A stretch of 64,000 nucleotides of DNA from Ruminococcus sp. (GCA_023663085.1 JAMPIB010000001.1:96046-160045); one strand, 5' to 3'. Positions 1 to 9,973 are shown, counted from the first letter of the stretch. Notes: generated by a model from the letters alone, not told the origin. Program-made: numbers and translations.

Positions 1-332
1 TATATGAGGCTGCAAAGGTGGATGGCGCCAACCGTCTCCAGAGGATATGGCATATCACACTTCCGGGTATCAAACCGACTATCATCGTATTGCTGATCAT
101 GGGCATCGGCAGCGCGCTGAATGTAGGTATGGAACGTCAGATGCTTTTGAGTAACGGTATCGTACAGGATCATGCAATGGTTCTTTCCTGGTTTGCATAT
201 GTCAGAGGTATCGGAAACAGTAATTACGGTCTGGGTACTGCGATCGGTATGTTCCAGTCACTCGTTGGTATCCTGCTCCTCTTTATTGCCAATAAAGTGG
301 CAGCGCTGCTCGGTGAGAGCAGACTGATATAA
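1..332 (+). CDS. Sugar ABC transporter permease, LplB type (5' end cut off)
   Basis: This is the last 110 residues of an inner-membrane permease of a binding-protein-dependent sugar importer (MalF/LplB side of the pair). The reading frame is open from base 3, and the first visible residues (YEAAKVDGANRLQRI, then a TLPGI) are the cytoplasmic EAA loop that contacts the ATPase. Two or three hydrophobic segments follow, which fits the usual end of the family. The 5' part lies outside the window. A ribosome binding site for the next gene (AAAGGAGGGG) follows the stop within 15 bases, so the two permeases form one operon. No ATPase gene is visible; such transporters often share a multi-sugar ATPase encoded elsewhere. 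Confidence 0.9.
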   Translation, partial: YEAAKVDGANRLQRIWHITLPGIKPTIIVLLIMGIGSALNVGMERQMLLSNGIVQDHAMVLSWFAYVRGIGNSNYGLGTAIGMFQSLVGILLLFIANKVAALLGESRLI

Positions 333-346
333 AGGAGGGGAAGAAT

Positions 347-1234
347 ATGGCGAAAGTAAAACGTAATAAAATAAAAAGCCGCGATAACATTCTGGATTAC
401 ATATTGCTGGTGGTATTCATATTCCTTATTATCATTACAATATATCCGTTTTTGAATGTACTTGCGATATCACTTAACGATCCGATCGACACGATGCGTA
501 ATATCAACTTCATTATTCCGAGACAGTTTACATGGAGCAATTACGTATACGTTTTCAAGGAAAACAATCTGTTCAAGGCCTTTGTGCTTTCCGTAGCCAG
601 GACTCTGGTAGGCGCGGGGCTGGGCGTTGTCTGTACTGCGATGATCGCCTATGTACTGAGCAGAAAAGATTTTTATTTTAATAAAGTATTTACGATATTA
701 TTCGTTATCACCATGTATGTCAGCGGCGGTCTGATCCCGGAATACCTGCTTCTTATGAGAACATTGAAGCTGGGCAACAACTTCCTGGTATATATCATTC
801 CGGGACTGATCTGGGTATATAATATTATTCTGGTACGTTCTTTCATAGAAGGACTTCCATTAGCTTTGCAGGAAGCAGCCAGAGTCGATGGAGCCAATGA
901 CTTTGTCATATGGGCAAGGATCGTACTTCCGCTCTGTAAACCGGTACTGGCAACGGTAGCCCTGTTTATGGCGGTAGGACAGTGGAACTCCTTCATGGAT
1001 ACTTATCTGTATGCAAAAGAACTGCCGACATTACAGTATGTACTGTATGAAATCATGGAGAAAGCGACCGTGAAGATTGACCCGCACGCGGCCGAAACCC
1101 TGAAGAACGCCGTATCGCCGCTGTCCGTGCGTATGGCGGTCACAATCGTAGCGACTGTGCCGATCCTTATCGTATATCCGTTCTTACAGAAATACTTCGT
1201 AGGCGGTATGACCGTCGGTGCTGTAAAAGATTGA
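347..1234 (+). CDS. Sugar ABC transporter permease, YtcP/AraQ type
   Basis: Second membrane permease of the same importer, 295 residues, the usual length. A hydrophobic first segment near residues 15-40 is followed by about five more, and the EAA loop is clear near residue 175 (QEAARVDGANDF, then IVLPLCKPVL). It should pair with the upstream permease to pass a sugar or oligosaccharide delivered by the lipoprotein encoded next. The start is well supported by AAAGGAGGGG 8 bases upstream. The C-terminal sequence QKYFVGGMTVGAVKD is typical of LplB/YtcP systems of Firmicutes. The substrate cannot be read from the sequence; neighbouring glycosidases suggest plant or host glycan fragments. Confidence 0.92.
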   Translation: MAKVKRNKIKSRDNILDYILLVVFIFLIIITIYPFLNVLAISLNDPIDTMRNINFIIPRQFTWSNYVYVFKENNLFKAFVLSVARTLVGAGLGVVCTAMIAYVLSRKDFYFNKVFTILFVITMYVSGGLIPEYLLLMRTLKLGNNFLVYIIPGLIWVYNIILVRSFIEGLPLALQEAARVDGANDFVIWARIVLPLCKPVLATVALFMAVGQWNSFMDTYLYAKELPTLQYVLYEIMEKATVKIDPHAAETLKNAVSPLSVRMAVTIVATVPILIVYPFLQKYFVGGMTVGAVKD

Positions 1235-1413
1235 CAGCTTCAAAGAAAAGATAGTGGTCTTGCGGATCGTATGAATTATGTGGTATGATATTTCTATGGC
1301 TGTGCTCCGGCATGGACATAAAAATATAAAAGCAATACGCAGACAGAAAAGTCCGCGGTTGCAAATGTAAATGTGCAATCACAGATTGTAACACAGAAGG
1401 GAGAAGAAGAAGT

Positions 1414-3168
1414 ATGAAGAAAAGAAGAATTTCTGCATTGTTACTTGCAGTAACAATGGTGGCGGCTACTCTTGCTGGCTGTGGCGGAAGTGACAACACG
1501 ACTACTACAACAGACAGCAGCACAACAACCACGACAGATAGCAGCGACAGTGCAGATACCAGCAGCGACAGTAGTGACGCTGCGGCAACAGATGATTCAA
1601 GTGCAGCATCAGGTGAGGTTATTGAATTGACATTCTTTAACGCAGACGCAAATCAGGATGATCCCTGGACAGATCCTGTAGCACTGGCGATCACAGAAGC
1701 AACCGGTGTTAAGTTAAAAACATCACGTCCGGTCGGCGGTAATGATGAAAGTGAATCCGTAGCGCTGATGATCGCAGAACAGAACTATCCGGATATTATC
1801 TTTGCAAAGGGTAGCGCTAATGGCCTTATTGAAGCCGGTGCTATGATGGATATGACAGACTTGATCGAGCAGTACGGCCCGAATATCAAGAAATTGTATG
1901 GCGAAGAGTTTGATAAATTAAAACAGTCCGCTGATGACCCGTCTATTTATCAGTTCTCCGCGTACAACGTAGGCGGTACGAGGTTCAAAGACTGTGGTAA
2001 TGTCCAGATCCAGTGGGATGCTCTGAAAGCAAAAGATTATCAGATTCCTCAGACGTTGGAAGAACTGGAAACAATGATCAAAGATTATATTGCGGCGAAT
2101 CCGACAACAGATGATGGCCTTGACAAGATTGGTATCACATTATCTACATCTGACTGGCATTGGCTGATCACACTGGGTAACCCGGCTGGATTCATTGCAG
2201 ACGGTGCTCCGGATAACGGACAGTGGATCGTTACAGAGAATAACGAAGCTGTTTACAAATTCCGTTCTGAAAATGAAAGAGAATATTTCAGATGGTTATG
2301 CCGTATGTATAACGAAGGTATCCTTGATCCCGACTTCGCAACACAGACACACGAAGATTACATCGCTAAGATCGCATCCGGCCGTGTTGTAACATTGTTC
2401 GATAAAGACTGGGATTATCAGGATGGCGAAAAAGTATTAAAAGCTGATGGCAAATATAATCTTACTTATTGTGGTCTGCCGACAGGTATGACAACGGAAC
2501 AGAAATGTCCGTCTCTTATGTACCAGGGTCTGACAACGGGTACAGGTGTTGGTATCACAACAACATGTAAAGATCCTGTTGCAGCTATCAAATTCATCGA
2601 CTTCCTTTGCTCTGATGAAGGTCAGGTACTGACTAAATGGGGTATTGAAGGCGTGAACTACTTCATTGATGATGAAGGACATCGTTATAGAACAGAAGAA
2701 GAAATCAAATATGCGCAGGAAGATGCAGATTATTCTAAGAATACAGGTGTAGGTTTCCACAACTACCCGTTCCCGTCTTATGGCGATGGTATTCTTGATC
2801 CGACAGGAAGCACCTACACAACAACAAGTAAAGATGCGGTTATCAATGAGTATAATGAAGAAGAGAAAGCTGCATGTGAAGCTTGGGGCGTAGAACTTTT
2901 GGTAGATATGTTCCCGCAGCCTGATGAGTTCGAGACACCTCCGTACTCACCGCTTTGGGCATATGCTGTACCGATGGAAGTTACAGAAACTATTGATAAA
3001 CTGGATGAAATTGCATGGTCTGCACTGATCAAATGCGTAACCGGTTCTGAAGCTGATTTTGATGCTAACTACGATCAGATGATATCCGATCTGGAGGCGA
3101 CTGGTATGAGTGAAGCAGAAGGCATGATGACAGATATCATCGCTGAGAAAGTTGCTATCATTCAGTAA
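1414..3168 (+). CDS. Extracellular sugar-binding lipoprotein (family 1-like solute-binding protein)
   Basis: Substrate-capturing lipoprotein of the importer encoded upstream, 584 residues. The N-terminus has a basic start, a hydrophobic core and a lipobox ending LAGCGG, so it should be lipid-anchored at Cys-23 on the outer face of the membrane. A low-complexity Ser/Thr/Asp linker of about 45 residues follows, then the long alpha/beta fold seen in LplA-type binding proteins. The size is typical of proteins paired with LplB/YtcP permeases. The gene is 179 bases downstream of the permease; a weak promoter-like pair (TTGCGG at 1260, TATGAT at 1284, spacer 18) may give it extra transcription. The start has the RBS GAAGGGAGAAG. 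A strong terminator follows. Confidence 0.92.
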   Translation: MKKRRISALLLAVTMVAATLAGCGGSDNTTTTTDSSTTTTTDSSDSADTSSDSSDAAATDDSSAASGEVIELTFFNADANQDDPWTDPVALAITEATGVKLKTSRPVGGNDESESVALMIAEQNYPDIIFAKGSANGLIEAGAMMDMTDLIEQYGPNIKKLYGEEFDKLKQSADDPSIYQFSAYNVGGTRFKDCGNVQIQWDALKAKDYQIPQTLEELETMIKDYIAANPTTDDGLDKIGITLSTSDWHWLITLGNPAGFIADGAPDNGQWIVTENNEAVYKFRSENEREYFRWLCRMYNEGILDPDFATQTHEDYIAKIASGRVVTLFDKDWDYQDGEKVLKADGKYNLTYCGLPTGMTTEQKCPSLMYQGLTTGTGVGITTTCKDPVAAIKFIDFLCSDEGQVLTKWGIEGVNYFIDDEGHRYRTEEEIKYAQEDADYSKNTGVGFHNYPFPSYGDGILDPTGSTYTTTSKDAVINEYNEEEKAACEAWGVELLVDMFPQPDEFETPPYSPLWAYAVPMEVTETIDKLDEIAWSALIKCVTGSEADFDANYDQMISDLEATGMSEAEGMMTDIIAEKVAIIQ

Positions 3169-3209
3169 AAACAGCTTACAATAACTCATTATCATAAAAT
3201 TACTATGAA

Positions 3210-3253
3210 ACAGGCTCGGTTCCCTTCGGGGAATCGGGCCTGTCTATTTTTTT
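3210..3253 (+). terminator. Rho-independent terminator of the sugar ABC operon
   Basis: A 15-bp stem with two G-T pairs (arms 3210-3224 and 3229-3243) closes on a TTCG tetraloop and is followed by CTATTTTTTT. It ends the plus-strand permease/lipoprotein operon. Its T-tract overlaps the last codons of the convergent response regulator gene. Confidence 0.9.
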
Positions 3254-4839
3254 CCGACTGTCTTACGAAATTCTGCTGGACTTATGCCTACATATTTTTT
3301 GAATTTCTTATGGAAATAATCTACATTTTTATAGCCGACCTGCTCGGCAATCTCATAGACTTTCAGTTTATCCTCCAACAGAAGTTCCTTGGAATATTCG
3401 ATGCGCTTGTGGTCGATATAGGAGTTGAAGTTTTCTCCAACCATTTTATGAAAGATTTTACCAAGATATGCGCTGTTGTAGCCAAAGAGAGGTGCAATGG
3501 TATCCAGTTTGATATTATCGCGGAAATTGTGGTCGATATAAGAGAGCACGTCATATACGACGGTATCGCGCGAAGGATTGCCGATAGAAGCGATGACCAT
3601 ATCAAACTGTTCTGAAAGGAAACGCAGGATCTCATAGAGATAATTGCAATGGCTGATATATTCGATAACGGCGGAGTTACTCATAAAAGGAATCTCCGCA
3701 GACACATAGTTCCGGTTGATGTTTTCTTTGATCCGCAGATACAGGTCTGTCAGAAACAGTTTTAATTCTCCAATTTCCGTAAAAGACTGGGAGAAACCGG
3801 TTTCCAGTTTGCGCAGAGTATCTTCGATCATTGCTCGATTATAGGATTTAATATAGTCCGTAAAACGCCTGGTCAGATCAGAAAGGGATTCTTCGGAAAG
3901 AGTCAAAAAATCAAAGAGGGGGGGGATGCTTGTTTCGTTTTGTATAGGCTGCGGCAGCATCTCATATCCCAGAGTATGTTGTCCGGGATGGCAGAAGAAA
4001 CGACGGTTCAATAAGGTATCGGCGTCTTCGTAAGAAAGATGGACATCTTTTAATGTTGTGACCGGACGGCCGTAAGTTAAAAACATGGATTCCATTGGAG
4101 AACCTTCCTGTATCGGGCGTTCTTCATAATGTTTCAAAAAATCTTCCAGTTTGTGCAGGCCATGAGAACCCTTCAGGAGAACGATATCCTTATTTTGAAT
4201 CTCCAGATGTTCGAAGATATTATTTTCCCGGTTGATCACTTTTAAAAGATCGGCAAAGGTATACGGTGCGCTCGCGGAATGTTTGTGGAAGTCTTCGCAG
4301 ATTACGATCTGATAAGAATCCGCCTGAAGATGAAAATGCTGGATATCATCTTCGGAGAGCGGCGTATCGAGCATATTCATCAACAGTTCTGCAAGAACAA
4401 GATTTCTGGCTCTGGTCTTATAAGAAGCCAGATGTCTGGATTGTTGTTTTTCGGTGGAGAGCGTTTCTTTGATCTCGCAGACGGAACGGTAAAGTTCTTC
4501 TTCATCCAGCGGTTTGGTCAGATAGAAGCTGACCCCGCTTTTAATGGCCTCCTGTGCGTATTTAAAATCAGAATAGCCGCTTAAAATAATACATTTTCCC
4601 TGAAAACCGGCTTCTCTAGCTTGTCTTATGACTTCAATACCCTGCATTTTGGGCATTTTGACATCTAACATGACAAGGCTCGGCTGTAAGGTCATGATGC
4701 CGGCCAGAGCATCTTCTCCGTTGGAGGCTTCGCCGCATACGGAAAAACCCAGTTCTTCCCAGTCAATAATATATTTTAAGCCTTCTCTGATAGAAGATTC
4801 ATCATCCGCAATAAATAATGTTTCCTTTGCTTTGTTCAT
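3244..4839 (-). CDS. Response regulator, YesN type (REC plus AraC-family HTH)
   Basis: Cytoplasmic transcription factor of a two-component system, 531 residues. A receiver domain occupies residues 7-125, with the acidic pair at 12-13, the phosphoacceptor Asp-59 in LVMLDVKMP and a conserved Lys in YLTKPLDEE. A linker of about 280 residues follows, then a C-terminal AraC double HTH (about 430-525; NVDYFHKKFKKYVGISPAEFR is split across its end). YesN proteins usually control a nearby sugar ABC transporter and pair with a YesM-type kinase. No such kinase is in the window, which is odd; it may lie before base 1 or elsewhere. It lies 75 bases downstream of, and on the same strand as, a binding-protein-like gene, and is probably co-transcribed with it. 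Confidence 0.92.
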   Translation of the reverse strand: MNKAKETLFIADDESSIREGLKYIIDWEELGFSVCGEASNGEDALAGIMTLQPSLVMLDVKMPKMQGIEVIRQAREAGFQGKCIILSGYSDFKYAQEAIKSGVSFYLTKPLDEEELYRSVCEIKETLSTEKQQSRHLASYKTRARNLVLAELLMNMLDTPLSEDDIQHFHLQADSYQIVICEDFHKHSASAPYTFADLLKVINRENNIFEHLEIQNKDIVLLKGSHGLHKLEDFLKHYEERPIQEGSPMESMFLTYGRPVTTLKDVHLSYEDADTLLNRRFFCHPGQHTLGYEMLPQPIQNETSIPPLFDFLTLSEESLSDLTRRFTDYIKSYNRAMIEDTLRKLETGFSQSFTEIGELKLFLTDLYLRIKENINRNYVSAEIPFMSNSAVIEYISHCNYLYEILRFLSEQFDMVIASIGNPSRDTVVYDVLSYIDHNFRDNIKLDTIAPLFGYNSAYLGKIFHKMVGENFNSYIDHKRIEYSKELLLEDKLKVYEIAEQVGYKNVDYFHKKFKKYVGISPAEFRKTVGKK

Positions 4840-4914
4840 GTAACCTGCCCTTGCAACCTGTTCTTACGATCAACGTGCATTCTAATCTTGTTAAACGGCC
4901 GTCAAGGGCCGTTG

Positions 4915-6666
4915 TTATTCACAATTGATATCGTACCACGATTTATCATTTTGTGCAAGGATACTCTGCGCTCTGGCGTTTTCCATATCCTGGGCCAGAA
5001 CCTGTTCATAACCGAGACTTAATGCAGTATTCTGCATTTCTTTTTGCAGAGCATAAAAATCTGTTTCTTCTTTGGCAAAGATCATTTTCCACGAGTAATC
5101 AACAATGACATTGCTGCACTGACTGCGCAGCGTAGCCATTTCCGAACTGTCCGGAGCGGTGCGGTAGGTGATGCCGGGACAGACAACGTACTGGTCATGT
5201 GCCAGCAGATAATCCAGTGAAGTCTCCGCCTGCATATCCGTCCGCCAGAGCCTGTCAAGAGGGGTGACAGAATACTGCCTGTAGGAATCCCAGAGTGTAT
5301 AGAAATAGGGATAGCCGTTAGGCGCTGTATCATTTAAAGAAACACCATTGAAATTTAACATGGAATTACCGGCATTCCAGGTGCCGCCGCCCCATTCTTC
5401 GGGGACTTCGGGGTTTTCATTAGACAATGCACGGCTGCCGTATTCAGTGATAAAAGGTCCCTTTTCGGTCATCTCCCATGTGAGTCCTTCGGGGCCGGCC
5501 GTTCCGGTCACAGGCTGGGAACAACTGGCATAGATACCTTCGGGAGAGTAGAGCCAGTCGATAAAGTCGGCAAGCCGCTGAGGATCTTCGGCGCCGGAAC
5601 CTATGGCAATCACTTTGCTGAAATCTCCTATAGGATGACAGCCTTTTAACATGACTTGCAGATCGTTGATGGGCACAAGCATGAAGCCCTTTCCAGCCGC
5701 AGTATGTTCCACTGTATTATAGGCGGATTTGCCAAGCCAGGGCCAGTGGGAAAAAAGGACGGCGCCGTCGGCGCATTTCTGATAGACGTCCATATATTTC
5801 TGGTTGGGTGATTCGGGGTCTATCAGACCGAGCTGATTGGCATCAAAATAAAATTTCAGGATTCTCTGATAGATAGAATCGTCCGTCAGAATGTTCTGGT
5901 AATCGGAACCATCGACTTTATATAAAACAAAACCGTATTCTTCATAACCATAGAAACAGGCAGGCTGTTTAGCCGCATTCATCATATTGCCATCCCAATC
6001 TGCAAAAAGACTGAAAGCATATACCGGTTGACCGGATTCGCTAAGAGGTGATAATTCCTGCATTCTTTTTAAAACAGGAAGAAGATCTTCCAGCGTACTC
6101 ATATCTGGGGAACCGGCAGCTGTATAAAGGTCGTATCGCATATAAGGACCGTATATCGGTTCATTGCTTTCGCTGGGTTCCATATAGCTTTTGGAAGATA
6201 TTTCGGAGGGAATGGCATAGATGGCCGTTTCGGAAAGTGGATCGTTGAGTGTACGGATCGCAGTTTCATAACGCATGATATCTTTATTGTCTATGTATTC
6301 GCGCATGTCCAGAACAAGACCTGCCGTTACCAGTTCCTGCAGATGGCTGCTGGCGTCGCAGATGATGAGGTCGCCAAGTTCTCCAGCGGCTGTGCGGGTT
6401 TCATACATTGTATTTCCGTTTCCTGCGGTATTCGGAGCAATGATATTCAGTTTCATGTTGAATTTGTCCTGTACGATCTTTGCAAACCACCCTGACTGGA
6501 TACCCTGCTGGTTGGCCAGTGAGTCAAATACATCAATAGTCAGCGGCTCTTTATAATGTGAACGGCCGGTATGAGGATACGAAGAAACAACGCCGTATCG
6601 TAATGCAGACAGCGTCAGGAGTAAAACAAAAAGAATGGACAAAAGACGATTGTATTTCATGGACAT
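4915..6666 (-). CDS. Extracellular solute-binding protein-like protein without lipobox
   Basis: A 583-residue protein related in layout to the sugar-binding proteins of LplB/YtcP importers. The N-terminus MSMKYNRLLSILFVLLLTL is a signal peptide or anchor, but no Cys follows, so it is not a lipoprotein. The start at 6666 is chosen because AAAGGAGGA lies 7 bases upstream; a frame further upstream has no such signal. The gene lies directly upstream of the response regulator on the minus strand. It may be a second binding protein for the transporter, or a periplasm-side sensing partner for the missing kinase; both are inference. A short inverted repeat (4894-4900 / 4907-4913) separates the two genes but lacks a T-tract. 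Confidence 0.8.
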   Translation of the reverse strand: MSMKYNRLLSILFVLLLTLSALRYGVVSSYPHTGRSHYKEPLTIDVFDSLANQQGIQSGWFAKIVQDKFNMKLNIIAPNTAGNGNTMYETRTAAGELGDLIICDASSHLQELVTAGLVLDMREYIDNKDIMRYETAIRTLNDPLSETAIYAIPSEISSKSYMEPSESNEPIYGPYMRYDLYTAAGSPDMSTLEDLLPVLKRMQELSPLSESGQPVYAFSLFADWDGNMMNAAKQPACFYGYEEYGFVLYKVDGSDYQNILTDDSIYQRILKFYFDANQLGLIDPESPNQKYMDVYQKCADGAVLFSHWPWLGKSAYNTVEHTAAGKGFMLVPINDLQVMLKGCHPIGDFSKVIAIGSGAEDPQRLADFIDWLYSPEGIYASCSQPVTGTAGPEGLTWEMTEKGPFITEYGSRALSNENPEVPEEWGGGTWNAGNSMLNFNGVSLNDTAPNGYPYFYTLWDSYRQYSVTPLDRLWRTDMQAETSLDYLLAHDQYVVCPGITYRTAPDSSEMATLRSQCSNVIVDYSWKMIFAKEETDFYALQKEMQNTALSLGYEQVLAQDMENARAQSILAQNDKSWYDINCE

Positions 6667-6814
6667 GGCGGGTTCCTCCTTTCGCCGGGTCTTCGCAGGG
6701 TATCCTGTCATAAACAGGAATATGATATTGTGGTCAGTATACCGTATTTATCCGCAAGAGGATACTTGTTAAATTGTTGCATTTTTGCATGTATTTTTAG
6801 ACAAAAAGAAGCGG

Positions 6815-6843
6815 AAGACAGTCTGGAGGAAGTATGATATAAT
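6815..6843 (+). promoter_or_regulatory. Probable sigma-A promoter of the GH3 gene
   Basis: AAGACA (6815-6820), a 17-base spacer and a perfect TATAAT (6838-6843) precede the GH3 gene. Transcription would start near 6850, just ahead of the RBS at about 6861. The -35 box matches four of six consensus bases. Confidence 0.5.
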
Positions 6844-6875
6844 AACCGCAAAAGAAAAAATGGAGGGTTATATAG

Positions 6876-9800
6876 ATGACAGCAAAGAAAAATACACCAT
6901 TATGGGACGTGTCGCTGCCGATAGAAGAGCGTCTGGACTGGCTGGTATCGGCTATGACGATAGAAGAGAAGTTAGACTGTCTGGCATCCAAAGTTCCAGA
7001 TCTGGAACGGCTGGGCATCCCGGCGATGTCAGTGGGCGGCGAGGCGGCGCACGGCGTAGAAGCGAGAAACGACCAGAACGAACTCGGCGGGGCGGAGACG
7101 ACAACTTCCTTTCCACAGCCAATCGGCATGAGTGCCACATGGGATACAGATTTAATTAAAAAAGCCGGCGAAGTGACCGGAACGGAGGCGCGTGTCATTT
7201 ACCACCGCCATCCCGACAGAGGGCTTAGCCGCTGGGCGCCGACTGTCGATCTGGAACGTGACCCGCGCTGGGGAAGAACCGAGGAAGGATACGGAGAAGA
7301 TCCTCTGCTGACCGGAGAAATGTCTTCCGCCTATATCCGGGGAATGCAGGGCGATGACCCGCATTATTTAAGAACAGCGGCGACGCTCAAACACTTTTAC
7401 GGCAATAATACGGAAGTGGGCAGAGGCTGGAAAAACGTTTCCATCGACCCGCGTAACCGATATGAACTGTATCTGGAGCCGTTCCGCAGGGCCATTGAAC
7501 AGGGCGGCGCAGAAGCCGTAATGACAGCCTATAATAAAATTAACGGTATTCCGGGCATTTTAAATCCGGAAGTAAGAGATATCCTTAAAAAGCAGTATGG
7601 ATTAAAGCATGTCGTTTCCGATGGCGGTGCCATGGGGCTGGTTGCGGGTTTCCATCACTATTACGGTCTTCATGCGGAGACGATAGCGGCAGCTATAAAA
7701 GCCGGTGTGGACGCCATGTCGGATAATCCTGAACTGGTCGGTGCGGCGGCTAAAGAAGCGTATGAACTGCATCTTTTGAGCGAAGAAGATATCGACGGCG
7801 CGTTGAAAAACATGTTCCGCAGTAAGATACGGCTGGGCGTATATGATGCTTATCCTTGTAATCCTTATGATAATGTAACGGAAGAAGATATTAATTCCGA
7901 AGAAAACAGAAATATCTGTAAACAGGTATCACGGGAGGCCATCGTATTACTGAAAAACGAAGGAAATTTCCTGCCTTTGAGTCCCGATGCGGCGGATTCG
8001 ATGGCCCTGATCGGGCCGCTTGCCGATAAATGGGATCAGGACTGGTACGGCGGCAGGGCTTTTTCAGAGACAACACTTTGTCAGGGACTACAGAAGCTGT
8101 GTCAGGAAAAAGGCGTAAACGCAGAAATACCGCTGGCGGATGGACGCGACCGCATTCTGTTCCGGTGCGGCGATAAGGGTCTGGCAGTTGATGCAGACGG
8201 CGCGCTGTATCTGGCTGATGAGCCGGAGGCTTTTATCCGGGAGGACTGGGGCGAGGGAAGTCTTGCTTTCCGTCATGTGCGCAGCGGCAAATATATGAAT
8301 ACGCGTTTCTATCCGGGCAAGGCAAAGCCGGAGGATATGGGCAGACTGGCGGCGGACGCCGACCATACGTTTGACTGGTTCGTAATGGAAGTTTTTCATC
8401 TGGAAAAAGAAAACGACGGCAGTTTCCGGCTGACCAACCGTTTTGGTTCGCCTTTTATGGCCGGAGAGGATGGGAGCCTCTGGTCGATGAAGGGCGGAGA
8501 ACAGGTCGGCCCCACAGTGGGCGTGGAGATGGCGAGCGGAGAAGCTGCCAGAAGAGAGACTGCGCTTTCCGATATCACTTTTCAGATAGAAGTCATAGAA
8601 AACGGCGTGGAAAAAGCGGCGCAGCTGGCGAAAGAGAAACAGACCGTCATTCTGGCGTTAGGGTGTAACCCGATGATCAATGCCAAGGAAGAGGTTGACC
8701 GTTCGACCATCCTGCTGCCGCCCGAACAGGAGAATTTGCTGAATGCAGTCTGTGAGGTCAATCCCAACGTGGTGTTAGTGCTTTTTTCCAATTATCCTTA
8801 CGCCATCACGCAGGCTGATAAAAAACTGCCGGCCATCCTCTGGAGTGCGACAGGAAGTCAGGATATGGGCGAGGCTGCGGCGGAGACGATCTTTGGCGTA
8901 AACGCACCTGCCGGCCGCCTGAACATGACATGGTACAGGAGCGACGATCAACTCCCGGATATCGACGATTACGATATCATCAAGGGAAAACGTACTTATC
9001 GCTATTTTGACGGAGAGGTATTGTATCCGTTCGGGTACGGCCTTACTTATTCGGAGTTTTCCTATTCTGATCTGTCCGTACAGATCGTGGATAAGAGGAT
9101 GTTAAAAGTCTCATTCTGCGTAAAAAATACGGGCGCTGCAGTCAGCGACGAAGTGGCGCAGGTATACGGTATGGCGCCTGCCTCCCGTGTGAAAAAGCCG
9201 TTAAAACAGTTACTTGGTTTTAAACGCTTGAAAAACGTACAGCCGGGAGAAAGCAGAGTCGTGGAGATCATGGCGCCGGTTGAGGAGTTCCGTTTCTATG
9301 ATGTCATCAGCCATTCACTCATGGTGGAAGAGGGATGCTATACAATTTATGCCGGTTCTTCGAGCGCAGACCGCGCCGTGACGGGACAGATCATGATATC
9401 GGGCAGGAAACCGGGCGTGCGCGATCTGACGGTAAAGACCGCCGCGGACCATTATGACGATTATGAGAATATCGTACTGACAGAGGGCCAGTTTGGATAC
9501 AGCGCTGCGACACTGGCAGATGCGCAGAAAGAGGGTCTGCTGTGTTATCGTGACTGTAAGATAGAAAGCGGTGCAAAAGAAATATCGCTGCATTTAAGAA
9601 GCGAACGCGGCGCAAAGGTCGAAGTATTGATAGACGGCAAACTGGCAGGAAACTGGAGCGGAGATACGAGGACTTACGTGGAACATCCGCATCCGGTGAT
9701 GGGCCCTTTGATGATGAAAGACGCCGAAGCACGTATCGACAGCTGGCCGGTAGTCTATGCGGATGTGAAAATACCGCTTGCACTGGATAACGAGGCGGCA

Positions 9801-9908
9801 TGCGGTGAAGGATCGGCGCATAGTGCATGTGCCGAAGACGCGGCGTGCAGCGAGCTGACGATACGTTTGTCGGGCGATGTGAAGTTGTGCTATTTTATAC
9901 TGTCATAA
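6876..9908 (+). CDS. Glycoside hydrolase family 3 beta-glycosidase (glucosidase/xylosidase) with extra domains
   Basis: Intracellular exo-glycosidase of 1010 residues with no signal peptide. The (beta/alpha)8 domain covers roughly 20-320, with the expected nucleophile Asp-249 in VVSDGGAMG and the substrate-site motif KHFYGNN near 172. The second domain begins near 355 but is interrupted by about 145 extra residues (about 425-570) rich in short beta strands (FRCGDKGLAV, FRHVRSGKYM), resembling a beta-trefoil or fascin-like fold. A fibronectin-III-like domain follows (about 730-840), then a CBM6-like C-terminal module (about 850-1010). Family and mechanism are secure; the substrate (beta-xylosides or beta-glucosides) is not. 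The RBS TGGAGGG supports the start. Confidence 0.9.
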   Translation: MTAKKNTPLWDVSLPIEERLDWLVSAMTIEEKLDCLASKVPDLERLGIPAMSVGGEAAHGVEARNDQNELGGAETTTSFPQPIGMSATWDTDLIKKAGEVTGTEARVIYHRHPDRGLSRWAPTVDLERDPRWGRTEEGYGEDPLLTGEMSSAYIRGMQGDDPHYLRTAATLKHFYGNNTEVGRGWKNVSIDPRNRYELYLEPFRRAIEQGGAEAVMTAYNKINGIPGILNPEVRDILKKQYGLKHVVSDGGAMGLVAGFHHYYGLHAETIAAAIKAGVDAMSDNPELVGAAAKEAYELHLLSEEDIDGALKNMFRSKIRLGVYDAYPCNPYDNVTEEDINSEENRNICKQVSREAIVLLKNEGNFLPLSPDAADSMALIGPLADKWDQDWYGGRAFSETTLCQGLQKLCQEKGVNAEIPLADGRDRILFRCGDKGLAVDADGALYLADEPEAFIREDWGEGSLAFRHVRSGKYMNTRFYPGKAKPEDMGRLAADADHTFDWFVMEVFHLEKENDGSFRLTNRFGSPFMAGEDGSLWSMKGGEQVGPTVGVEMASGEAARRETALSDITFQIEVIENGVEKAAQLAKEKQTVILALGCNPMINAKEEVDRSTILLPPEQENLLNAVCEVNPNVVLVLFSNYPYAITQADKKLPAILWSATGSQDMGEAAAETIFGVNAPAGRLNMTWYRSDDQLPDIDDYDIIKGKRTYRYFDGEVLYPFGYGLTYSEFSYSDLSVQIVDKRMLKVSFCVKNTGAAVSDEVAQVYGMAPASRVKKPLKQLLGFKRLKNVQPGESRVVEIMAPVEEFRFYDVISHSLMVEEGCYTIYAGSSSADRAVTGQIMISGRKPGVRDLTVKTAADHYDDYENIVLTEGQFGYSAATLADAQKEGLLCYRDCKIESGAKEISLHLRSERGAKVEVLIDGKLAGNWSGDTRTYVEHPHPVMGPLMMKDAEARIDSWPVVYADVKIPLALDNEAACGEGSAHSACAEDAACSELTIRLSGDVKLCYFILS

Positions 9909-9973
9909 GCTGACCTGGATTAATGTAAGTTGGTTTACATCAGCGTAAGCGGATTGCGATATGCCGTTAGCGG

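Noticed and set aside
4894..4913. Inverted repeat AACGGCC/GGCCGTT as a terminator between the binding-protein-like gene and the regulator gene
   Set aside because: No T-tract follows on the minus strand, so it should not stop transcription.
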